This document shows positions 44,795 to 55,216 of a stretch of 64,000 nucleotides of DNA, one piece after another. The translations under genes were made by a program, and so were the position numbers. The stretch covers positions 42,260 to 106,259 of the forward strand of contig NZ_JAENHM010000088.1 of NCBI RefSeq assembly GCF_016595245.1, in the 5' to 3' direction. The notes beneath the pieces are model-generated. The model was not told the origin of the DNA and did not search any database. It saw only the letters and a program-made list of their open reading frames with translations. The DNA is from Azospirillum endophyticum. Its GTDB lineage: Bacteria > Pseudomonadota > Alphaproteobacteria > Azospirillales > Azospirillaceae. The number at the start of each line of letters is the position of its first letter. Position 1 is the first letter of the stretch.

Positions 44795-44966
44795 GACCGA
44801 TCCCCTGCCTCCTCGCGCCCTGGCATGGGCGCCGCAGGGGAACGCGGTGGAAGCGGGGTCGGTTCCATGCCCCAACCTGTCGGATCGATGTTCCACTCTC
44901 AACAAGACATCCCATACGATGTGATCTGCATTGTCCTGCGTAAGGGTTCCACCCATAATCACTCGA

Positions 44967-45392
44967 ATGAAGAGAGCTGTTCTCGACACAAACATTCTGA
45001 CCGCAGGCTTGCGTAGCCGGCAGGGAGCCTCCTTTGCGGTGCTGAGTCTCCTTGCCGATGGACAATTCATTGCGTTGGTGACCACCGCCCTGTTCCTGGA
45101 ATACGAGGCGGTGTTGAAGCGGCCCGAGCAGCGTGAGGTTCACGGACTCAGCGAGGCGGATCTGGATGGGCTGCTCAGCGAATTGGCCGCAGTTCTGGAG
45201 CCTGTTGACGTGCGGTTCACATGGCGGCCCCAACTTTCCGATCCGGCCGACGAGATGGTGCTGGAGGCGGCGGTCAACGGCCGGGCGGACGTTCTGGTAA
45301 CCCACAACGTCCGGGACTTTGCCAGCGCCGCGCCGCGGTTTGGCATACCAGTTCTTCGGCCGGCAGAGTTCCTGCGAGGAGTAACGCTATGA
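44967..45392 (+). CDS. PIN-domain toxin of a toxin-antitoxin pair
   Basis: 141 aa. RAVLDTNILTAGLRSRQG at the N-terminus has the first acidic residue (D8) of the PIN ribonuclease site; EYEAVLKRPEQ, then DEMVLEAAVNGRADVLVTHN and VRDF bring the other acidic residues. This is the COG1569-like PIN family of putative toxins that cut RNA. The gene overlaps the antitoxin gene by four bases (ATGA). Toxin-first order is unusual for classical VapBC but common for this class. Next to the replication module it would stabilise the replicon by killing plasmid-free cells. Confidence 0.87.
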   Translation: MKRAVLDTNILTAGLRSRQGASFAVLSLLADGQFIALVTTALFLEYEAVLKRPEQREVHGLSEADLDGLLSELAAVLEPVDVRFTWRPQLSDPADEMVLEAAVNGRADVLVTHNVRDFASAAPRFGIPVLRPAEFLRGVTL

Positions 45393-45640
45393 GCAAGGCG
45401 ACCTATCCCCTCAAGTTGCCCGCGTCCGTCAAGGACGCCGCTGCCCGGTTGGCCCGTGAGGATGGCGTGTCACTGAACCAGTGGATCGCCGCGGCTGTGG
45501 CCGAGAAGGTCGGTGCCGTTGAAACGGCTGCCTCCTTCCTGAAGGCCCGTGCCGATACCGCGACCGGCTCGGGCCTGCGGTCATTCCTGGATCGGGTGCC
45601 GGACAGACCGCCCCAGACGGGTGACGAACTGGAACGGTAA
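45389..45640 (+). CDS. HicB-like ribbon-helix-helix antitoxin
   Basis: 83 aa. YPLKLPASVKDAAARLARED then GVSLNQWIAAAVAEKVGA is a ribbon-helix-helix motif of the type found in HicB-family antitoxins; it would bind DNA as a dimer and repress its own operon. The C-terminal half (FLKARADTATGSGLRSFLDR) is the likely toxin-binding tail. Its start overlaps the PIN toxin gene, which supports the pairing even though HicB is named for a different toxin class. Confidence 0.83.
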   Translation: MSKATYPLKLPASVKDAAARLAREDGVSLNQWIAAAVAEKVGAVETAASFLKARADTATGSGLRSFLDRVPDRPPQTGDELER

Positions 45641-45696
45641 CACCCGCAAGGAAGCGGCTCCGGCTAACGGCGCCGCCCCATGCCGTCACGATGGGA

Positions 45697-46512
45697 TCAG
45701 CCCTGCGCCGGCCGCCAGCCGGCGAAGGCCTCCAGTACCGCTGCCAGGACCCGTTGCAGTTTTTCCGCCCGGTCGGGGCGGTAGGCGAAAGGCGGCGCCT
45801 CCTCGTCCATGTAGCTGTCCTGGGTCAGCTCCATCTGCAAGGCATGGACGTTGTCGGCCGGACGGCCGAAATGGCGGGTGATGTGGCCGCCGACGAAGCG
45901 GCCGTCGGCGACGCAGGTCAGCCCCTCCGCCGCCGAGGCGCGTTCCATCGCCGCAACGACACCGGCGATCAGACCCGGATCGGCGCTGGTGCCCCGCGCG
46001 GTGCCGAGGTTCAGGTCGGGCAGCCGGCCATCGAACAGGCGCGGCACATGGCTGCGGATCGAATGGGCGTCATAGAGCAGGGCGAAGCCGTGGCGCTCCT
46101 TCACCCGCGCCAGTTCCGCCGCAAGAGCGTCGTGGTAGGGCCGCCAGTAGCCCTCCACCCGCTGCGCCACCTCGGCCGCGTCGGGCGCCCGACCCTCGCG
46201 GTAAAGCGGCGTGCCGTCGAACAATACGTCCGGGCACAGGCCGGTGGTCGCCTGTCCGGGATAGAGGCTCTCGCCGGTCGAGGACCGGTTGAGGTCGACG
46301 ACATAGCGGGAATAGCGGGCGCTGATCAGCGTCGCGCCCATGCCGCCAGCGAAACCGTACAGGCGCGGGATGTGCCAGTCGGTGTCGCGCAGGGTCAGCG
46401 CCTCTTCCGTCAGCCGATCGGCCAGACCGGGGGACAGTTCGGTGCCGCAATGGGGCATGCTGATGACCAGCGGGCCGTCGCCTTGCACCAGATCGAAGAT
46501 GGTGTCGCTCAT
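45697..46512 (-). CDS. hutG: N-formylglutamate deformylase
   Basis: 271 aa. The last step of the five-step histidine pathway: N-formylglutamate to glutamate and formate. [57 protein letters not shown] and [10 protein letters not shown] are family signatures with the metal-binding histidines and aspartates. It overlaps hutH by four bases (46509-46512), so hutF-hutH-hutG form one unit. The presence of hutF upstream confirms the deformylase route over the direct formiminoglutamase route. It converges on the toxin-antitoxin pair. Confidence 0.95.
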   Translation of the reverse strand: MSDTIFDLVQGDGPLVISMPHCGTELSPGLADRLTEEALTLRDTDWHIPRLYGFAGGMGATLISARYSRYVVDLNRSSTGESLYPGQATTGLCPDVLFDGTPLYREGRAPDAAEVAQRVEGYWRPYHDALAAELARVKERHGFALLYDAHSIRSHVPRLFDGRLPDLNLGTARGTSADPGLIAGVVAAMERASAAEGLTCVADGRFVGGHITRHFGRPADNVHALQMELTQDSYMDEEAPPFAYRPDRAEKLQRVLAAVLEAFAGWRPAQG

Positions 46513-48047
46513 TGTGCGGTCTCCAGGGATACCGGCATCAGATGGTCGAGCGACCCGTCGCGCACCAGGGCGCCGATGGCGGCCAGATCCGGGGCGAAGT
46601 AGCGGTCGACCTCGTAGCGCGGCACCTGGGCGCGGATGGTGGCGATGGCCTGCTCCAGCCGTTCCGTGGTCTTCAGCGGGCGATGGAACTCCAGCCCCTG
46701 AATCGCGGCCAAAAGCTCTATACCGACGATGTCGGCGACATTGCCGGCGATGTCGCCCAGCCGCCGTGCCGCGAAGGTCGCCATGCTGACATGGTCCTCC
46801 TGGTTGGCGGAGGTCGGCAGGCTGTCGACGCTGGCGGGGTGGGCCAGCGTCTTGTTCTCCGACGCCAGGGCGGCGGCGGTGACGTGGGCGATCATGAAGC
46901 CGGAGTTCAGCCCCGGCTCCGCCACCAGGAAGGGCGGCAGGCCGCTGATGGTGGTGTCGATCAGCATGGCGATGCGGCGTTCGGCGAGCGCGCCGATCTC
47001 CGACGCGGCGATGGCGAGCTGGTCGGCGGCCATCGCCACCGGCTCCGCGTGGAAGTTGCCGCCGGATAGCACCTCTTCGGTGTCGACCAGAACCAGCGGG
47101 TTGTCGGTGACTCCGTTGGCTTCGATCACCAGCGTGCGCGCCGCCTGCCGCATCTGGTCGAGCACCGCGCCCATCACCTGCGGCTGGCAGCGCAGGCTGT
47201 AGGGGTCCTGCACCCGGTGGCAGTCGGGGCCCTGGTGGCTGGCGTTCAACTCGCTGCCGGCCAGCATGTCGCGGAAGGCGGCGGCGACGGCGATCTGGCC
47301 GGGTTGGCCGCGCAGCGCGCTGATGCGGGCGTCGAAGGGCCGGTGGCTGCCCATCACCGCCTCAACCGACAGGGAGCCGGCGACCAGCGCCGCCTTGAAG
47401 GTGCGCTCGATCTCGAACAGGCCGGCGAGCGCCAGGCCGGTCGAGACCTGGGTGCCGTTGATCAGCGCCAGACCTTCCTTGGCCTTCAGGTCGAAGACCG
47501 GCAGCCCGGCGATGCGCAGCCCCTCCTCCGCCGGCAGGGTCTCGCCCTTGACCCGGACATGGCCGATACCGAGTAGCACGCCGCACAGATGGGCCAGCGG
47601 CGCCAGATCGCCCGACGCGCCGACGGAACCCTTGCCCGGCACCACCGGCAGTACATCGGCCTGATAGAGCTTCAGCAGCGCATCGACCAGCGCCGGACGG
47701 ACGCCGGACGCGCCGACGGCGAGGCTGACCGCCTTGATGACCAGGATCAGCCGCACCACGCCATCGGCCAGCGGGGCGCCGACGCCGGTGGCGTGCGACA
47801 GGATCAGGTTGCGTTGCAGCTTTTCCAGGTCGCTCGCCGCGATGTGGGTGTGGGCCAGCTTGCCGAAGCCGGTATTGACGCCGTAGACCGCCTCGTCGCC
47901 GCCGGCGATCTTATCGATCAGCGCGCGCGAGCGCTCCATCCGCGGATAGGCCGCCGGGTCGAGCGTCAGGGCCGGACGGTCGCGGTAGATGCTGCGCAGC
48001 GTGTCGAGCGACAGCGCGCCCGGAACCAGAGTGATGGTCTCGCTCAT
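46509..48047 (-). CDS. hutH: Histidine ammonia-lyase
   Basis: 512 aa, the normal length. It removes ammonia from histidine to give urocanate. The active-site prosthetic group forms from A144-S145-G146 in [25 protein letters not shown] (55-65) holds the catalytic tyrosine loop. [15 protein letters not shown] and the C-terminal [15 protein letters not shown] are also typical. Start and stop overlap hutF and hutG by four bases each. In many bacteria hutH follows hutU; here it is on the opposite strand from hutU, joined with hutF and hutG. Confidence 0.97.
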   Translation of the reverse strand: MSETITLVPGALSLDTLRSIYRDRPALTLDPAAYPRMERSRALIDKIAGGDEAVYGVNTGFGKLAHTHIAASDLEKLQRNLILSHATGVGAPLADGVVRLILVIKAVSLAVGASGVRPALVDALLKLYQADVLPVVPGKGSVGASGDLAPLAHLCGVLLGIGHVRVKGETLPAEEGLRIAGLPVFDLKAKEGLALINGTQVSTGLALAGLFEIERTFKAALVAGSLSVEAVMGSHRPFDARISALRGQPGQIAVAAAFRDMLAGSELNASHQGPDCHRVQDPYSLRCQPQVMGAVLDQMRQAARTLVIEANGVTDNPLVLVDTEEVLSGGNFHAEPVAMAADQLAIAASEIGALAERRIAMLIDTTISGLPPFLVAEPGLNSGFMIAHVTAAALASENKTLAHPASVDSLPTSANQEDHVSMATFAARRLGDIAGNVADIVGIELLAAIQGLEFHRPLKTTERLEQAIATIRAQVPRYEVDRYFAPDLAAIGALVRDGSLDHLMPVSLETAQ

Positions 48048-49408
48048 CCCAGAAGTCTCCCAAGTGTCTTTTTGAAGCGGTCGGCGATCTCGTCCTCGCG
48101 CGGGTGGCGACGATCGCGGACGACGGCGCGTCCGGCGATCACCACGTCCCGGACGAGGGGGGTGTTTCCGGCGAAGATCCAGCCGTCCAGCAGCGCGTCG
48201 CCCTCACGCGCCGCCAGCAGCGGGTGGTCGGTGTCGAGCACGACGATATCGGCGCGGAGGCCGGCGGCGATGCGCCCGGACTCGAAGCCGGTCGCCTGCG
48301 CGCCGCCGGCCTGGGCGTCCTCCACCAGCCGGCGGGCGGTGGAGCGGCGGGGACCGCCGGCCAGCACGGTGCGCCGTTCGCTGGTCAGCCGCGCGCCGTA
48401 CTCCAGCCAGCGCAACTCCTCGACCGGGCTGACGGAGATGTGGCTGTCGGAGCCGATGCCCCAGCGGCCGCCCTGCGCCATATAGGAGTCGGCGGCGAAG
48501 AAGCCGTCGCCGAGATTGGCCTCGGTGGTCAGGCAAAGCCCGGCGATGGCGCCGCTGGCGGCGACGCCCGCCACCTCGGCTTCGGTCATGTGGGTGGCGT
48601 GGATCAGGCACCAGCGGCCGTCCACCGGCTGGGTGTCGAGCAGATGCTCCACCGGGCGGCGGCTGCGGTAGGCGACGCAATCCTCGACCTCCCGGCGCTG
48701 CTCGGCGATGTGGATGTGGATCGGGCCTTGCGGATGGGCGGCGACGATCTCGGTCAGCAACCCGTCCGGCACGGCGCGCAGCGAATGCGGGGCGATGCCG
48801 AGTTGGACGTCGTCTGCTTCGCCATAGCTGTGGCGCAGCGCCGTGGTCAGCCGGTCGAACCCTGCCCCGTCATGGATGAAGCGGCGCTGCCCGGCGGTCG
48901 GCGGCGTGCCGCCGAAGCCCGAGGCGTTGTAGAGCACCGGCAGCAGCGTGATCGGCAGTCCGGCGGTCCGCGCGGCGGCAATGGCGCGGTGGCTCATCTC
49001 CGCCGGGTCGGCGTAGGCGCCGCCGTCGCGGTCGTGGTGCAGGTAATGGAATTCGGCGATGGCGGTGAAGCCGGCCTTCAGCGTCTCGACATAGAGCTGG
49101 GCGGCGACCGCCTCGAAATCCTCCGGGGCCATGCGGTCGAGCGCGCGGTACATCACCTCGCGCCAGCTCCAGAAGCTGTCCGACCCCTCGCCGGAGGATT
49201 CGCCCATCCCGGCGATGGCGCGCTGGTGGGCGTGGGAATGCAAATTGGCAATGCCGGCGACCGCTGCTCCGGCGAAGCGCTCCGCATCGGCCGGGCAGGC
49301 GGCATCGGGCATCGCCGAGACGATCCGCCCGCGTCCGTCCGTCTCGACCAGCACGTTCTCCGCCCAGCCGTCCGGCAGCAACGCCGAGGTAAAAAACAGG
49401 TTGCTCAT
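48044..49408 (-). CDS. hutF: Formimidoylglutamate deiminase
   Basis: 454 aa amidohydrolase. It converts N-formimino-glutamate to N-formylglutamate and ammonia. [17 protein letters not shown] holds the first metal-binding histidines, [15 protein letters not shown] and [10 protein letters not shown] the next, and [20 protein letters not shown] the catalytic aspartate; this is the HutF order. The ATG at 49408 starts [15 protein letters not shown], like other HutF proteins; the frame is open upstream but enters the palindromic repeat. A perfect palindrome lies 28 bp before the start (49437-49450). Confidence 0.95.
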   Translation of the reverse strand: MSNLFFTSALLPDGWAENVLVETDGRGRIVSAMPDAACPADAERFAGAAVAGIANLHSHAHQRAIAGMGESSGEGSDSFWSWREVMYRALDRMAPEDFEAVAAQLYVETLKAGFTAIAEFHYLHHDRDGGAYADPAEMSHRAIAAARTAGLPITLLPVLYNASGFGGTPPTAGQRRFIHDGAGFDRLTTALRHSYGEADDVQLGIAPHSLRAVPDGLLTEIVAAHPQGPIHIHIAEQRREVEDCVAYRSRRPVEHLLDTQPVDGRWCLIHATHMTEAEVAGVAASGAIAGLCLTTEANLGDGFFAADSYMAQGGRWGIGSDSHISVSPVEELRWLEYGARLTSERRTVLAGGPRRSTARRLVEDAQAGGAQATGFESGRIAAGLRADIVVLDTDHPLLAAREGDALLDGWIFAGNTPLVRDVVIAGRAVVRDRRHPREDEIADRFKKTLGRLLG

Positions 49409-49436
49409 GGGGGCGTCCTCGCTATTATAGACAACA

Positions 49437-49450
49437 CTATACAAGTATAG
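49437..49450. promoter_or_regulatory. HutC operator candidate between hutF and hutI
   Basis: CTATAC-AA-GTATAG is a perfect 14-bp palindrome in the only AT-rich stretch between the divergent hut units; CTTGTATAG on the minus strand is close to known HutC sites of the TTGTATA type. A looser match, CTATTATAGACAA, begins at 49421. Binding here by HutC, relieved by urocanate, would control both units. Confidence 0.75.
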
Positions 49451-49484
49451 GCAACCTGCTGCCAAGAGGGTTGCGGTACAAACT

Positions 49485-49640
49485 TTCCCTCTCCCGCCCC
49501 GGGAGAGGGAGGGGACCCGCCGGAGGCGGGGAGGGTGAGGGGGATGCCAAGAATCCCGAAGCGCATGGTTCCTTGCGCTACCCCTCACCCTTCCCAAGCT
49601 TTGCTTGGGCCCCTTCCCTCTCCCGGGGCGGGAGAGGGAG
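49485..49640. repeat. About 156-bp palindromic repeat, family 1 copy 1 (inverted)
   Basis: The complement of this stretch matches 53528-53678 closely over most of its length, including CAAGGAACCATGCGC in the centre and CCCTCTCCCG-type hairpins at both ends. It lies in the leader of hutI, 20 bp before the start codon region. It holds no coding frame of its own. Confidence 0.8.
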
Positions 49641-49659
49641 TCTCAAAGGAGACGAACCG

Positions 49660-50913
49660 ATGCCGACCAGCGCGCCGTGGGATTCCCTGTGGATCGACCT
49701 GTCCGTTGCCACGATGGGCGAGGCCGACGGCTACGGCGCCATCGCCAATGCGGCGGTGGGCATCAAGGACGGCCGCATCGCCTTCGTCGGCCGCCGCGCC
49801 GACCTGACCGATGCGCCGGACGCGCTGGCGACCGAGGTCCATTCGGGGCAGGGCGGCTGGATGACCCCCGGCCTGATCGACTGCCACACCCACCTCGTCC
49901 ATGGCGGCAACCGTGCCCGCGAGTTCGAGATGCGGTTGAACGGCGCCACCTATGAGGAGATCGCGCGGGCCGGCGGCGGCATCCTGTCCACCGTCACCGC
50001 CACCCGCGCCGCCACGGAGGACCAGCTTCTCGCCGCCAGCCTGCCGCGGCTCGATAGCCTGCTGGCCGAGGGCGTGACGACGGTGGAGGTGAAGTCCGGC
50101 TATGGCCTCGACACCGAAACCGAGACGCGCATGCTGTGCGTCGCCCGCCGGCTGGCTCAGGTCCGTCCGGTGGAGGTGCGCACCACCTATCTCGGCGCCC
50201 ACGCCCTGCCGCCGGAGTTCAAGAACGACCCCGACGGCTACATCGACCGCATCTGCGCCGAGACGCTGCCGGCCGTCGCCGAAGCCGGGCTGGCCGATGC
50301 GGTAGACGCCTTCTGCGAGGGGATCGGCTTCTCCGTCGCCCAGACCCGCCGGGTGTTCGAGACGGCGAAGCGGCTCGGCCTGCCGGTGAAGCTACATGCC
50401 GAACAGCTGAGCAATCTCGGCGGCGCCCGGCTGGTGGCGGAGTTCGGCGGGCTGTCGGCCGACCACATCGAGCATTTGGACGAGGACGGCGTCGTCGCCA
50501 TGGCCAAGGCCGGCACGGTCGCGGTTCTGCTGCCCGGCGCCTTCTACGCCCTGCGCGAGACCAAGCTGCCGCCGATCGAGCTGCTGCGCCGCCATGGCGT
50601 GGCGATGGCGCTGTCCACCGACAACAACCCCGGCACCTCGCCGGTGACCTCGCTGCTGCTGATGCTGTCGATGGGCTGCACCTTCTTCCGCCTGACCCCG
50701 GCGGAGGCGCTGGCCGGCATCACCCGCCATGCGGCGAAGGCCCTGGGGCTGGACGACCGCGGCATGATCGCGCCCGGCCTGCGCGCCGACCTGGCGGTCT
50801 GGCGCATCGAGCATCCGGCGGAACTCGCCTACGCCATCGGCCTCAACCCCTGCATGGCGGTGGTCAATGGCGGGGTGGTCCGCAAGCCGCGCGTCGAAGC
50901 GGAGGTCGCATGA
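49660..50913 (+). CDS. hutI: Imidazolonepropionase
   Basis: 417 aa amidohydrolase, standard length. It hydrolyses 4-imidazolone-5-propionate to N-formimino-glutamate, the third step of histidine breakdown. [20 protein letters not shown] binds the metal and carries the typical arginine; [39 protein letters not shown] and [15 protein letters not shown] complete the HutI set. AAAGGAG precedes the ATG at 49660. Its stop overlaps the hutC start (ATGA), so enzyme and regulator are made together. Confidence 0.96.
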   Translation: MPTSAPWDSLWIDLSVATMGEADGYGAIANAAVGIKDGRIAFVGRRADLTDAPDALATEVHSGQGGWMTPGLIDCHTHLVHGGNRAREFEMRLNGATYEEIARAGGGILSTVTATRAATEDQLLAASLPRLDSLLAEGVTTVEVKSGYGLDTETETRMLCVARRLAQVRPVEVRTTYLGAHALPPEFKNDPDGYIDRICAETLPAVAEAGLADAVDAFCEGIGFSVAQTRRVFETAKRLGLPVKLHAEQLSNLGGARLVAEFGGLSADHIEHLDEDGVVAMAKAGTVAVLLPGAFYALRETKLPPIELLRRHGVAMALSTDNNPGTSPVTSLLLMLSMGCTFFRLTPAEALAGITRHAAKALGLDDRGMIAPGLRADLAVWRIEHPAELAYAIGLNPCMAVVNGGVVRKPRVEAEVA

Positions 50914-51638
50914 GCGACACCATCTCCACCGCCCAGCCGCGCTACGCCCAGATCAAGGAGGCCATCCGCCGCCGGATCAGCTCCGGCGACTGGCCCGAAG
51001 GTTTCCAGATTCCGTCGGAGCACAGGCTGCTGGAGGAATTCTCGGTCAGCCGCATGACGGTCCACCGCGCGCTGCGCGACCTGACCGACGAGGGGCTGCT
51101 GACCCGTGTGCAGGGTCTGGGCACCTTCGTCGCCGAACGGCCGCCCAGCACCGACGTGGTGGAACTGCGCAGCATCGCCGACGAGATCGCCGAGCGCGGC
51201 AACGTCCACGCCTGCCGGGTGGAGCAATTGCTCGCGGTTGCCGCCGATGCCGGGCTGGCCCGCCGCTTCAACCTGCCGGTCGGGGCGAGGCTGTTCCATT
51301 CCATCGTCGTCCACAGCGAAAGCGACGTGCCGGTCCAGCTGGAGGAACGCTGGGTCAACCCGGCGGTGGCGCCCGACTATCTGGACCAGGACTTCACCCG
51401 CCAGACACCGGGCGAATACCTGATCCGGCTGGAGTCCTCGCCGCAGGTCGAGCATGTCATCGAAGCGGTGTCGCCGACGGCGGAGATCGCCCGGCTGCTC
51501 GACATTCCCGTCACCGAGCCCTGCCTGCGCGTGACCCGCCGCACCTGGGTCGGCGGACGAGTGGTGACGGTGGCGATGCTGGTCCATCCCGGCAGCCGCT
51601 ACCGGCTGGGCGCGCGATTCCAGTTACCGCCGCCTTAG
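50910..51638 (+). CDS. hutC: Histidine utilization repressor HutC (GntR/UTRA)
   Basis: 242 aa. The GntR helix-turn-helix is at residues about 10-75 ([20 protein letters not shown], then [20 protein letters not shown] and [11 protein letters not shown]). The rest is a UTRA ligand domain, with [20 protein letters not shown] and ERWVNP typical of HutC, which binds urocanate. Overlap with hutI and presence of the palindrome between hutF and hutI make its role as hut repressor very likely. A palindromic repeat separates it from hutU by 188 bp. Confidence 0.94.
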   Translation: MSDTISTAQPRYAQIKEAIRRRISSGDWPEGFQIPSEHRLLEEFSVSRMTVHRALRDLTDEGLLTRVQGLGTFVAERPPSTDVVELRSIADEIAERGNVHACRVEQLLAVAADAGLARRFNLPVGARLFHSIVVHSESDVPVQLEERWVNPAVAPDYLDQDFTRQTPGEYLIRLESSPQVEHVIEAVSPTAEIARLLDIPVTEPCLRVTRRTWVGGRVVTVAMLVHPGSRYRLGARFQLPPP

Positions 51639-51642
51639 CAAC

Positions 51643-51778
51643 GTTAGACCCCCACCTAACCTCCCCCGCTGGGCGGGGGAGGGACTGCCGCCACCCTCCC
51701 GCATCAGCACTCACTCCCTCCCCCGCGATCGGACCGGCCTTTGGCCGGCCGAGAGCGGGGGAGGGTCGGGGTGGGGGC
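51643..51778. repeat. 136-bp palindromic repeat, family 2 copy 2
   Basis: Shares 45 identical bases at the left (51643-51687) and 24 at the right (51755-51778) with the element at 33084-33195, in opposite orientation. The middle differs and contains a GGCCGGCC-type hairpin (GGCCTTTGGCC). It begins 5 bp after the hutC stop. Confidence 0.8.
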
Positions 51779-51826
51779 AAGAGTCAGCACCAAACGCACA
51801 TCCCTCCCACCAGGAGCCATTCCCCC

Positions 51827-53509
51827 ATGTCATCCCGCCTCGACAACCAGCGCGTCATCCGTGCCCCGCACGGCCCCGAACTGAGCTGCAAGAGCTGGCT
51901 CGCCGAGGCGCCGATGCGCATGCTGATGAACAACCTCGACCCCGACGTCGCCGAACGGCCGCAGGAGCTGGTCGTCTATGGCGGCATCGGCCGCGCCGCC
52001 CGCGACTGGGAGAGCTTCGACCGCATCGTCTCGGCGCTGAAGACTCTCAACGACGACGAGACCCTGCTGGTCCAGTCGGGCAAGCCGGTCGGCGTCTTCC
52101 GCACCCATGCCGACGCGCCGCGCGTGCTGATCGCCAACTCCAACCTGGTGCCGCGCTGGGCGACCTGGGAGCATTTCAACGAGCTGGACCGCAAGGGTCT
52201 GGCGATGTACGGCCAGATGACCGCCGGCAGCTGGATCTACATCGGCAGCCAGGGCATCGTGCAGGGCACCTACGAGACCTTCGTCGAGGCCGGGCGCCAG
52301 CATTACAACGGCGACCTGAAGGGCAAGTGGATCCTGACCGGCGGCCTCGGCGGCATGGGCGGGGCGCAGCCGCTGGCCGCCACCATGGCCGGCGCCTGCA
52401 TGCTGGCGGTCGAATGCCGTCCCAGCAGCATCGAGATGCGCATCCGCACCGGCTATCTCGACCGCCACACCGCCGACCTCGACGAGGCGCTGAGCTGGAT
52501 CGACGAGGCCTGCGCCAAGGGCGAGGCGATCTCCGTCGGCCTGCTCGGCAACGCCGCCGACGTCTTCCCGGAACTGGCGCGCCGCGCCGAAACCGACATC
52601 AAGGCCCGGCCGCACATCGTCACCGACCAGACCTCCGCCCATGATCCGGTGAACGGCTACCTGCCGCAGGGCTGGACGCTGGAGGAGTGGGAGACCGCCC
52701 GCGAAAGCCAGCCGGCCGCGGTGGCCGCCGCCGCCCGCAAGTCGATGCGGGTGCAGGTGGAGGCGATGCTGGCCTTCCACGCCATGGGCATCCCGACCGT
52801 CGATTACGGCAACAACATCCGGCAGATGGCGAAGGAGGAGGGGCTGGAGAACGCCTTCGACTTCCCCGGCTTCGTTCCCGCCTATATCCGTCCGCTGTTC
52901 TGCCGCGGCATCGGTCCCTTCCGCTGGGCGGCGCTGTCGGGCGACCCGGAGGACATCCGCAAGACCGACGCCAAGGTGAAGGAGCTGATCCCCGACGATC
53001 CGCACCTGCACAACTGGCTCGACATGGCGGCCAAGCGCATCCAGTTCCAGGGTCTGCCGGCGCGCATCTGCTGGGTGGGCCTCGGGCAGCGCCACCGCCT
53101 CGGCCTCGCCTTCAACGAGATGGTGAAGTCGGGCGAGCTGAAGGCCCCCATCGTCATCGGCCGCGACCATCTCGACAGCGGCTCGGTCGCCAGCCCGAAC
53201 CGCGAGACCGAGGCGATGAAGGACGGCACCGACGCCGTGTCGGACTGGCCGCTGCTGAACGCGCTGCTGAACACCGCCAGCGGGGCGACCTGGGTCAGCC
53301 TGCACCATGGCGGCGGCGTCGGCATGGGCTTCTCGCAGCATTCGGGCATGGTCATCGTCTGCGACGGCAGCGACGCGGCGGCCAAGCGGCTGGAGCGCGT
53401 GCTGTGGAACGACCCGGCCACCGGCGTGATGCGCCATGCCGACGCCGGCTATGACATCGCCATCGACTGCGCCAAGGAGCAGGGGCTGAACCTGCCGTTT
53501 TTGAAGTAG
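51827..53509 (+). CDS. hutU: Urocanate hydratase
   Basis: 560 aa, standard length. Second step of the pathway: urocanate to imidazolonepropionate using tightly bound NAD+. [20 protein letters not shown] at the start, [15 protein letters not shown] for [23 protein letters not shown], and [20 protein letters not shown] are all present; the catalytic cysteine region is [15 protein letters not shown] lies shortly before the ATG. It follows hutI-hutC on the plus strand but after a palindromic repeat, so its level may differ from theirs. Confidence 0.97.
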   Translation: MSSRLDNQRVIRAPHGPELSCKSWLAEAPMRMLMNNLDPDVAERPQELVVYGGIGRAARDWESFDRIVSALKTLNDDETLLVQSGKPVGVFRTHADAPRVLIANSNLVPRWATWEHFNELDRKGLAMYGQMTAGSWIYIGSQGIVQGTYETFVEAGRQHYNGDLKGKWILTGGLGGMGGAQPLAATMAGACMLAVECRPSSIEMRIRTGYLDRHTADLDEALSWIDEACAKGEAISVGLLGNAADVFPELARRAETDIKARPHIVTDQTSAHDPVNGYLPQGWTLEEWETARESQPAAVAAAARKSMRVQVEAMLAFHAMGIPTVDYGNNIRQMAKEEGLENAFDFPGFVPAYIRPLFCRGIGPFRWAALSGDPEDIRKTDAKVKELIPDDPHLHNWLDMAAKRIQFQGLPARICWVGLGQRHRLGLAFNEMVKSGELKAPIVIGRDHLDSGSVASPNRETEAMKDGTDAVSDWPLLNALLNTASGATWVSLHHGGGVGMGFSQHSGMVIVCDGSDAAAKRLERVLWNDPATGVMRHADAGYDIAIDCAKEQGLNLPFLK

Positions 53510-53527
53510 GCGGGGAGGGAGGAGAAT

Positions 53528-53678
53528 CTCCCTCTCCCGTCCCGGGAGAGGGAAGGGGCCCAAGCGGAGCTTGGGAAGGGTGAGGGTGGTGCAAGGAACC
53601 ATGCGCTCCCTGAGTCTTGACCAACCCCTCACCCTCCCCACTTCGTGGGTCCCCTCCCTCTCCCGGGGCGGGAGAGGG
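53528..53678. repeat. About 150-bp palindromic repeat, family 1 copy 2
   Basis: Matches the complement of 49485-49640. Ends are CCCTCTCCCG with CGGGAGAGGG hairpins; inside are AAGCGGAGCTT and a second block. It lies between the convergent hutU and beta-glucosidase genes, where it could act as a terminator on both strands. Confidence 0.8.
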
Positions 53679-53686
53679 CTTTTTCC

Positions 53687-55015
53687 TCACGCCCCCCGGA
53701 TCAAATCCGAATACCAGCGCGCGGATTCCTTCGGGATCCGCGCCTGGGTTTTGAAATCGACCCGGACGATGCCGAAGCGGGTGCCATAGCCGCCGCCCCA
53801 TTCGAAATTGTCCAGCAGCGACCAGACGAAATAGCCGCGCACATCGGCCCCCAGCCGCTTCGCCTCCGCCATCGCGGCGATGTAGGCCTGGAGGTAGGAC
53901 AGCCGCTCCGCATCGACGACGCGGCCCTTGGCGTCGGGCGTCTCCGCCGCCTTGGTGCCGTAGCCGTTCTCGGTGACGTAGATCGGCAACCGGTAGCGCC
54001 GGGTCAGGTCCAGCAGCGTGTCGCGGAAACAGCCGGGATCGTAGGGCCAGTCGATGGCCGTCCGCTTCATCCCCGGCGGCGGCGAGCCGAAGCCGAAGCC
54101 CCAGATCAGGCTGTCGTCCCGGCGGCCATAGACCGGGGCGTAATGGTTCAACCCGAACCAGTCCACCGGCCGGGCGATGCGGGCCATGTCGCCGGGCTGG
54201 ACATAAGGTTCGATGGCCTCGGCGATGCGGCGCGGGTAATGGGCGCGCAGCTGCGCATCGGGGAAGGCGCGGTTCCAATGCTCGTCGAACAGGGCCGCCG
54301 CCTCGACATCCTCCGGCCGGTCGGTCTCGGGCCGCATCGGCTGGACGCTGTGCACGGCGCCGATGGAGGCATCCGCCACCAGCGCCCGCAGCACGTCCAC
54401 CCCGGCGCCATGGGCGAGGTTGACGTGGTGGATCACCTTCAGGTGGGTGGCGCGGTCGGCGATGCTGGGCGCCCCCCAGCCGAAGGCCCAGCCGAACAGG
54501 GTGAAGACCGAGAACTCGTTGAAGGTGGCCCAGCGCTTGACCCGGTCGCCATAGCGCCGGGCGCAGAGGGCGGCGTAATCCTCGAACCAGCCGATGCTGT
54601 CGCGGGTGGCCCAGCCGCCCAGGTCCTGCAAGGCCTGCGGCAGGTCCCAGTGATAGAGGCAGAGCCAGGGCTCGATCCCCTTTTCCAGCAGCCGGTCGAT
54701 CAGCCGGTCGTAGAAATCCAGCCCCGCCCCGTTCGGCGCTCCGCGTCCGCGCGGCAGCACCCGCGGCCAGGAGACGGAGAAGCGGTAGGCCTGCAACCCC
54801 AGCCCGGCCATCAGATCCACGTCCTGCGGCATCAGGCGGTAGTGGTCGCAGGCGACGTCGCCGCTGTCGCCGTTGTCGACCCGGCCCTTCAGCTTGCAGA
54901 AACTGTCCCAGATGCTGGGTGCCCGCCCGTCGGCCTCGGCCCCACCCTCGATCTGATAGGCGGAGGTGGAGGCGCCCCACAGGAAGTTTTTTGGGAAAAC
55001 CGGACGTTCGGCCAT
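53687..55015 (-). CDS. Glycoside hydrolase family 1 beta-glucosidase
   Basis: 442 aa, usual GH1 length, no signal peptide. FLWGASTSAYQIEGG at the start is the GH1 N-terminal signature; the nucleophile is in YVTENGYGT (E about 350). The acid/base motif, normally TFNEP or TLNEP, is TFNEF here: the glutamate is kept, the proline is not. EHWNRAFPDAQLRAHYPRRI and WSLLDNFEWGGGYGTRFGIV are also typical. It would cleave beta-linked glucosides or galactosides in the cytoplasm; no transporter is next to it. The ATG at 55015 starts MAERPVFPKNFLWG. Single gene. Confidence 0.92.
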   Translation of the reverse strand: MAERPVFPKNFLWGASTSAYQIEGGAEADGRAPSIWDSFCKLKGRVDNGDSGDVACDHYRLMPQDVDLMAGLGLQAYRFSVSWPRVLPRGRGAPNGAGLDFYDRLIDRLLEKGIEPWLCLYHWDLPQALQDLGGWATRDSIGWFEDYAALCARRYGDRVKRWATFNEFSVFTLFGWAFGWGAPSIADRATHLKVIHHVNLAHGAGVDVLRALVADASIGAVHSVQPMRPETDRPEDVEAAALFDEHWNRAFPDAQLRAHYPRRIAEAIEPYVQPGDMARIARPVDWFGLNHYAPVYGRRDDSLIWGFGFGSPPPGMKRTAIDWPYDPGCFRDTLLDLTRRYRLPIYVTENGYGTKAAETPDAKGRVVDAERLSYLQAYIAAMAEAKRLGADVRGYFVWSLLDNFEWGGGYGTRFGIVRVDFKTQARIPKESARWYSDLIRGA

Positions 55016-55216
55016 GGCGGATCACCCGAGGAAGGAAGCCGCGAATCCTACCCCTTTCCCGTCCGGGAGGAAGGGGCCTTTCGTCGCTGCGGCGGGGCGC
55101 GCAAGGCACCGCCATCCGCCGGGTAATCCGTCACCATATCGCGGTCGACAGGACGGCGCGGCGCTCCTATGGTCACGCCAATTGGACGAGCGATACCAGA
55201 AAGGAACGGGCGCATC

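Noticed and set aside
53352-55115. Long minus frame over hutU end and the beta-glucosidase
   Set aside because: It is a second frame over the GH1 gene; the GH1 frame has all motifs.
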